A DNA stretch of 60,287 nt from Candidatus Sulfopaludibacter sp. SbA3 (GTDB lineage Bacteria; Acidobacteriota; Terriglobia; Bryobacterales; Bryobacteraceae). This document shows, piece after piece, positions 57,801 through 60,287 of the stretch. Location of the stretch: NCBI GenBank assembly GCA_945893365.1, contig CAMDED010000030.1, positions 1 through 60,287 of the forward strand. The letters are read 5' to 3'. How positions within the stretch are numbered: position 1 is the stretch's first letter; the number at the start of each line of letters is the position of its first letter. A model generated the notes under the pieces. That model saw only the letters and a program-made list of their open reading frames with translations, was not told the origin of the DNA and searched no databases. Both the position numbers and the translations under genes were made by a program.

Positions 57801-58512
57801 TGCCTGGCACCGCTTCCAGCACATGAATGGCGATGCGGTCGAATGCGCTTTAATGGCGCTGGAGAAGTGGCTTTACGACGAAATCGAAAAAGGCAACAGC
57901 ATCACGCATTCGGTGCAGTACATATACGGCCAAAGTGAATCCGCCGCTTTTGCCGGTTTGCTCGTCTCGGTTGGACTCAAGTACCCGACGCTCTTCACTC
58001 AGGAATTGCAACCCCTACTGGGAAGTTTCTACGTCTATGAGTGCCAAACCAGCTTGGCTGCGAACGAACAGGACGAAACCTGGGCGATCTCGCTGAGCAG
58101 AGAACCGCGAGAGGCTATAAAGCTCGCCGCGGAATGGAATAGAATGCCCCACCGGCAATACCTACTTCGGGATGTCGCTACCTCACTCATGCTTGACGAG
58201 GAGGGGACGGCTCAATACCTGTCGGCGCGGAAGGCCGAGTGGGCGAAGTTGCGTCAGGGGAACGAGAAACAACGTCTGAACATGGAGTTCTTCCTTGCGA
58301 GATATGATCCGGCGAACTACACGAAGACCCCTCAGGAAGACGGCAGGGTCCGCATCACGATGCGCTGGCCCGATCATCTGGAGAAGATCGCTCAGCGGTC
58401 CCAGGAAGAAGTCAGGCTCAAGAGCCTCTCGCTAACCCTGGCGCTCCGTGCACGCCGTTTACTCGAGGGCCAGGAATCATTGGGGCCGGAAGACGTTCCG
58501 AAATTTGGGTAG
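54817..58512 (+). CDS. Cap4/PD-(D/E)XK-like nuclease-STAND ATPase fusion
   Basis: A 1231-residue protein with three parts. Residues 12-100 (GGGGYTFADKVAAGFLAQML, E50, D59-D60 in LDDLLLIL and K79 in VSVKSN) fit a Cap4/Dha-type PD-(D/E)XK nuclease, although the residue before the catalytic Lys is Ser (S77-V-K). Residues about 290-600 are a STAND/AAA-like ATPase with Walker A GESGSGKSA (310-318) and Walker B SVLVIDAFER (371-380). The last 600 residues are helical with few motifs, possibly a sensor. This plan (effector, NTPase, helical sensor) is that of antiphage STAND proteins such as Avs, but it is shorter and I cannot assign a type. GTG start; no accessory gene overlaps. Confidence 0.65.
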   Translation: MSKHAAPTKATGGGGYTFADKVAAGFLAQMLRRKFPLEPELGPISALHFETRDAGHVLDDLLLILKRGQDETRCAVSVKSNRQLSKAGFNGEFVQDAWEQWHGGAGSDFDPTKDIVGIIVGVIDEPTLHEWRELQKQAASTTPDRFTARLQNDGQSSATQRKIFESLRKSPDGTERDAEEAAALASRLRVLQFSDSDEGDYINLCAEIVRDGTVTEGANLWSRLLKLAAENRATGGYFDLPKLIRVLRPDFALQDHPDFARDWVKVGSVASENIKAVRNVIGSGIQLARQDEKTRLKGEMDAHEVVVISGESGSGKSAAVSRQISAAGPSNRIIWLTAEQLSKSSQTELALAFNLSHTIPDLIANSAANDSVLVIDAFERFEGEARRRAIELSGAIRDEGFVGWKIIVTCQPQAVKPTIDALIEAGITGVETVDFENPKLHEIFDAVEALPVIRGLLVRDELQPILRNLTVLDWVLRADVAQRFTTSRPWIGETELIDCIWDRWLGSGTMSFARDSLLRTLGRREGERLSGAVHVDSIPPGELPLLGTLAQEGLIRAKPPSVQFAHDLMGDWARYRVLKFEGNDVHQTVKALAPIPRWGRAIRLYAQSLAERGAGLADWKASTAKLTGDDAESKLAQDLFLDGLLFAPNSEYLLEQVWADLTAGKGQILQRLLKRLLHVASVPDWRISGVSDPNLAEQAKVWFRIPQPLYWVPVLRVLSRHSSDVAAHALILGAEVCALWLRTMPVGMLGRTEAGIVALELAREAQGLIAEGTYFADKDQVIYEAALSAATEFPEDVTPLALELCGRGPEAAHAVQRRAEERAREKTRREQWAKQNPENVRQRQAAMPFLTSDRAGPLRPPAADGPLREISDGFRSAVIKTQALNGLIVVRPEAAREVLLAVCIDEPNPSDPHGDDRCWLMLYPAAYWKGPFLRFLQAAPQQGLDAIVRLVNYATERWIEGGLRRKPTDDERRRYSYEFEIDRKTKYWIGDANVYAWHRFQHMNGDAVECALMALEKWLYDEIEKGNSITHSVQYIYGQSESAAFAGLLVSVGLKYPTLFTQELQPLLGSFYVYECQTSLAANEQDETWAISLSREPREAIKLAAEWNRMPHRQYLLRDVATSLMLDEEGTAQYLSARKAEWAKLRQGNEKQRLNMEFFLARYDPANYTKTPQEDGRVRITMRWPDHLEKIAQRSQEEVRLKSLSLTLALRARRLLEGQESLGPEDVPKFG

Positions 58513-58516
58513 TGGC

Positions 58517-58960
58517 TCAGTTTGAATTTCTACGCTTTATCTCGATTGAGGCTTGGCGGTCCGCTGCCAGGGTTGACATGTTCGCAAGTTCTACCGCAAG
58601 CCGCTTTACCTCTACGAGGTAATCATCAGAAGCAGATTCGTCGTAGTAAGGTATGTTTTTAATGTTTCCGTGACTTGACGAGCTAAGCTCCGTATCTACC
58701 ATTGTACTGTCGAGTCTGTTCTCTAGTCTTTGTGCATTTTCGCAACAGAACTTGGCGATTCCATGTGGTGATATGAAATCGACGGAAGCCGCAAGCTCTA
58801 CGCCGAAAGATAGGCCGTTAGGGTCTCCAGAACTGCCCCTGGTCGGGTCTGGCTTTCTTCTGAAGTATGCTTTTTGCGTTATCGACCCGCTCTCGGTCCA
58901 ACTGCCAGCTCTCAAACCTCTGAATACAATACCGGTAGCGCGGCACGGATAGTTAGGCAC
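58517..58960 (-). CDS. Conserved protein of unknown function, last gene of AT-rich cassette
   Basis: A 147-residue protein. The start PNYPCRATGIVFRGLRAGSWTESGSITQKAYFRR and the end SSSSHGNIKNIPYYDES...LAVELANMS resemble a family of hypothetical proteins I recall with YRGLR, GLSV and HANIxGLPY motifs, usually next to a partner like the gene before it. I cannot name the family. The R...S...E spacing is compatible with ADP-ribosyltransferase-like folds, but that is a guess. The stop lies 5 bases from the STAND stop, tail to tail. The gene is AT-richer than its left neighbours. It follows the 202-residue gene by 3 bases. Confidence 0.6.
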   Translation of the reverse strand: MPNYPCRATGIVFRGLRAGSWTESGSITQKAYFRRKPDPTRGSSGDPNGLSFGVELAASVDFISPHGIAKFCCENAQRLENRLDSTMVDTELSSSSHGNIKNIPYYDESASDDYLVEVKRLAVELANMSTLAADRQASIEIKRRNSN

Positions 58961-58963
58961 GGC

Positions 58964-59572
58964 CTATACTGTATTATTATTCGTGTTTTGGCCAATCAGC
59001 CACTCAATCCAATGAGAAAACGTAGTCGCGCTTAGGTCCCTTACGATTCCAGGATTGTCAGAATGATGATATAGGTATGGTTTGCTCGTTCTCGTGGACG
59101 GTATTGTCAGGCTAAGGAGCCTGCCTCGGTTTCTCCATTCAAAATGAATGGAGCCGTCAAACACAAAAACATGCATATCTGTGATTGCGAACTTTCGAAT
59201 AGGAGGGAGCAGTTTCGTGATCGTCTCCTCAGCAGTATCGATGGTCGTTTGATCTGGCTTTGGCTCGTCCGGTTCGTAGGACTCTACGTTGTTTATTGTG
59301 TCTCTAATCCTGCGGATTATTGGGTCCAGTTCATCGCTAGCCGTTAATAAGCTATAGATTGAATAGTTACGTCCAGCCGCAAGCAACAACGGCATGGTAG
59401 CGCCACCAATGGGACCTTCGAACGTGTAACAACAGCCAACAGGATACCATCCTGAGGATGCCTCTGATGGCATTGGCGGTCCCCAACGGTTGTCGCCGTG
59501 CGCTGCATCAGAGCGCAAGCAAATGTTAGAACCATCCAGCGCGGGATAGAGCTTATTAGGAATGCTTAACAT
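58964..59572 (-). CDS. Conserved protein of unknown function, partner gene
   Basis: A 202-residue soluble protein. The first half is loop-rich (SNICLRSDAAHGDNRWGPPMP). A central acidic segment follows (DEPKPDQTTIDTAEETITKLLPPIRKFAI), then a beta-rich end with MHVFVFDGSIHFEWRNRGRLLSLTIPS and FSHWIEWL. The pattern D-G-x-I-x-x-E/W with W-R recurs in hypothetical proteins that precede the HANI-type gene, suggesting a two-gene functional unit, perhaps a toxin and antitoxin. No catalytic motif is visible. Spacing to the neighbours is 3 and 6 bases, so it is surely part of one transcript. Clearly AT-richer than the chromosome to its left. Confidence 0.62.
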   Translation of the reverse strand: MLSIPNKLYPALDGSNICLRSDAAHGDNRWGPPMPSEASSGWYPVGCCYTFEGPIGGATMPLLLAAGRNYSIYSLLTASDELDPIIRRIRDTINNVESYEPDEPKPDQTTIDTAEETITKLLPPIRKFAITDMHVFVFDGSIHFEWRNRGRLLSLTIPSTRTSKPYLYHHSDNPGIVRDLSATTFSHWIEWLIGQNTNNNTV

Positions 59573-59578
59573 TTTAAT

Positions 59579-59842
59579 TTATTCCTGACTGTCAGGAACT
59601 ACGATAAGCTTTTCGCCGGGCTGTTCAACCTGGCTCATGATGCCATAAGCGATTACGTATATTGGTTTACCATCTTTCAACTTGTCGTTGACCTTAACTA
59701 TACGAACAAGACTTCCTCGCGCCCTAATTCTGGTACCGTCCGGTAGGCGGTAAACACAAAAAGATTCCTTTTCTACCTCAAAATCAAGTTCCGTGCCAAG
59801 AACAGACTCCCCTTGGTAGTCAATTTTGACGTCGCTCTTCAC
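59579..59842 (-). CDS. 87-residue protein of unknown function
   Basis: A small, mostly beta protein: LGTELDFEVEKESFCVYRLPDGTRIRARGSLVRIVKVNDKLKDGKPIYVIAYGIMSQV. Alternating strands with a basic turn resemble an SH3-like or OB-like barrel, but I do not recognise a family. It lies between the 61-residue basic protein and the 202-residue protein, 6-20 bases from each, on the same strand. Its composition matches that of the AT-richer cassette. Its job could be regulation or binding of the partner proteins; this is unsupported. Confidence 0.6.
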   Translation of the reverse strand: MKSDVKIDYQGESVLGTELDFEVEKESFCVYRLPDGTRIRARGSLVRIVKVNDKLKDGKPIYVIAYGIMSQVEQPGEKLIVVPDSQE

Positions 59843-59862
59843 AGGCTTTTTACGTTTCCCTA

Positions 59863-60048
59863 TCAGTGGTTCCAGCGTGCCTTGTTCGCAGCCCGGGCTA
59901 TTTCTTTTCGACGTTCCGGGGATAATGCTTTAGCCCGTGCCGGTCCACCACGCTTCCCCGCGTTCCGACTGGCAACAGAACGTGGGCTTTCACTCTTCCC
60001 TGAAGTCAAGCTGCGAACGATTTCAAACGCTCGCTTGTTCAAGTCCAT
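59863..60048 (-). CDS. Small basic protein with ARAKxLSPERRxEIA motif
   Basis: A 61-residue protein rich in Arg, Lys and Ser, with GPARAKALSPERRKEIARAANKARW at the end. That motif is shared by many small proteins in plasmid, phage and toxin-antitoxin contexts; it probably forms a helical nucleic-acid-binding tail. ATG 60048 was chosen because the upstream part of the frame (to 60108) is unrelated. It is the first gene of the minus-strand cassette and may act as its regulator. The mobile-element promoter region with repeats starts about 100 bases upstream and faces the other way. Confidence 0.6.
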   Translation of the reverse strand: MDLNKRAFEIVRSLTSGKSESPRSVASRNAGKRGGPARAKALSPERRKEIARAANKARWNH

Positions 60049-60147
60049 TCTAAAGGGCTCCTCTACCCCTAGACGTGCTCTGCTCGCGCAAGGTTGGCCA
60101 CTATCCATTGTGGCATCAAGTTGACGTTTTGTAAAGAGCTAGTCTTG

Positions 60148-60205
60148 TCCAATACAAGATGAGCCTGAAGGAAAGGCTGTTTCCAATACAAGATGAGCCT
60201 GAAGG
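60148..60205. repeat. Two 24-bp direct repeats before a probable integrase gene
   Basis: The same 24-bp unit, starting TCCAATACAAGATGAGCC, occurs at 60148-60171 and 60182-60205, giving a period of 34 bases (about three helical turns). The first copy is preceded by CTTG to form CTTGT-CCAAT-ACAAG, a 5-bp inverted repeat. The layout suits paired operator or transposase-binding sites in the start region of the plus-strand gene. Confidence 0.7.
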
Positions 60206-60240
60206 GGGAAGTTGAAGCATGCTGGGGTGTGATCATCAGG

Positions 60241-60287
60241 ATGCGGAATGCGAAGAAGTTGAGCCAGGAGGAAATCCAGGCGTTTTT
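60241..60287 (+). CDS. First codons of a probable integrase/transposase, cut by window end
   Basis: Only 15 codons are visible: MRNAKKLSQEEIQAF. This opening resembles the start of integrase-core (rve) transposases that I recall beginning with RNxKKLSxEEIxxF, but such a short stretch cannot prove it. The two 24-bp direct repeats lie 35-93 bases upstream. It is divergent from the AT-richer small-gene cassette. If right, a mobile element borders the cassette on this side. Confidence 0.4.
   Translation, partial: MRNAKKLSQEEIQAF

Noticed and set aside
60148-60205. CRISPR array
   Set aside because: Only two repeats with a 10-base spacer and no cas genes; fits operator-type direct repeats.

Overview
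The window looks like a chromosomal segment of an Acidobacteriota bacterium, most likely of the Solibacter/Bryobacter type. This is inferred from gene content, not from a marker gene: two DUF1592/DUF1552 gene pairs, a SpoIVB-S55-like secreted protein, a PEP-CTERM protein, a winged-helix/TolB/TPR protein, many secreted beta-propellers and roughly 60% G+C coding DNA. No rRNA, tRNA or CRISPR array was seen.

Layout. 0.6-13.5 kb: a sigma-54 activator, a membrane glycosyltransferase-like protein, two Flp pilins read away from each other, and a long tad (Flp pilus) operon: prepilin peptidase, CpaE/TadZ, CpaF/TadA, TadB, TadC, a 31-residue membrane peptide, a DUF192 protein, a PilZ-TadE fusion, TadE and a TadG-like protein. 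Both pilin genes have a good -24/-12 (sigma-54) promoter directly before the ribosome binding site, so the activator probably controls pilin supply. The locus lacks the secretin and CpaB genes. 13.5-20.4 kb: an Rrf2 regulator, a RelE/ParE-like toxin-antitoxin pair, a cupin, two large secreted proteins, a nucleotidyltransferase pair and a HAD phosphatase. 20.4-23.1 kb: a damaged area with a frameshifted IS5-like remnant, a headless and tailless GDPD remnant and a frameshifted M28 peptidase.

23.2-35.1 kb: ordinary metabolic and regulatory genes, a DUF1592/DUF1552 operon led by a small membrane protein, hicAB between 13-bp direct repeats, an SDR/FAH-hydrolase operon, a LolA-like operon and a decayed DUF433/DUF5615 pair. 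35.3-45.4 kb: bifunctional PutA, then a translationally coupled operon of two leucine-rich-repeat proteins and a second DUF1592/DUF1552 pair. 45.4-53.7 kb: a DNA glycosylase, the TPR regulator, a PEP-CTERM protein with an abnormal tail, a nucleotidyltransferase and a divergent UvrA.

53.8-60.3 kb is accessory and defence-like: a possible DarT-like protein, a 1231-residue protein joining a Cap4/PD-(D/E)XK-like N-terminus to a STAND-type ATPase, then an abrupt change to AT-richer DNA carrying four tightly packed small genes on the minus strand, and finally a repeat-containing promoter region before the first codons of a probable integrase/transposase cut by the window end. This end is the best candidate for an undescribed system.
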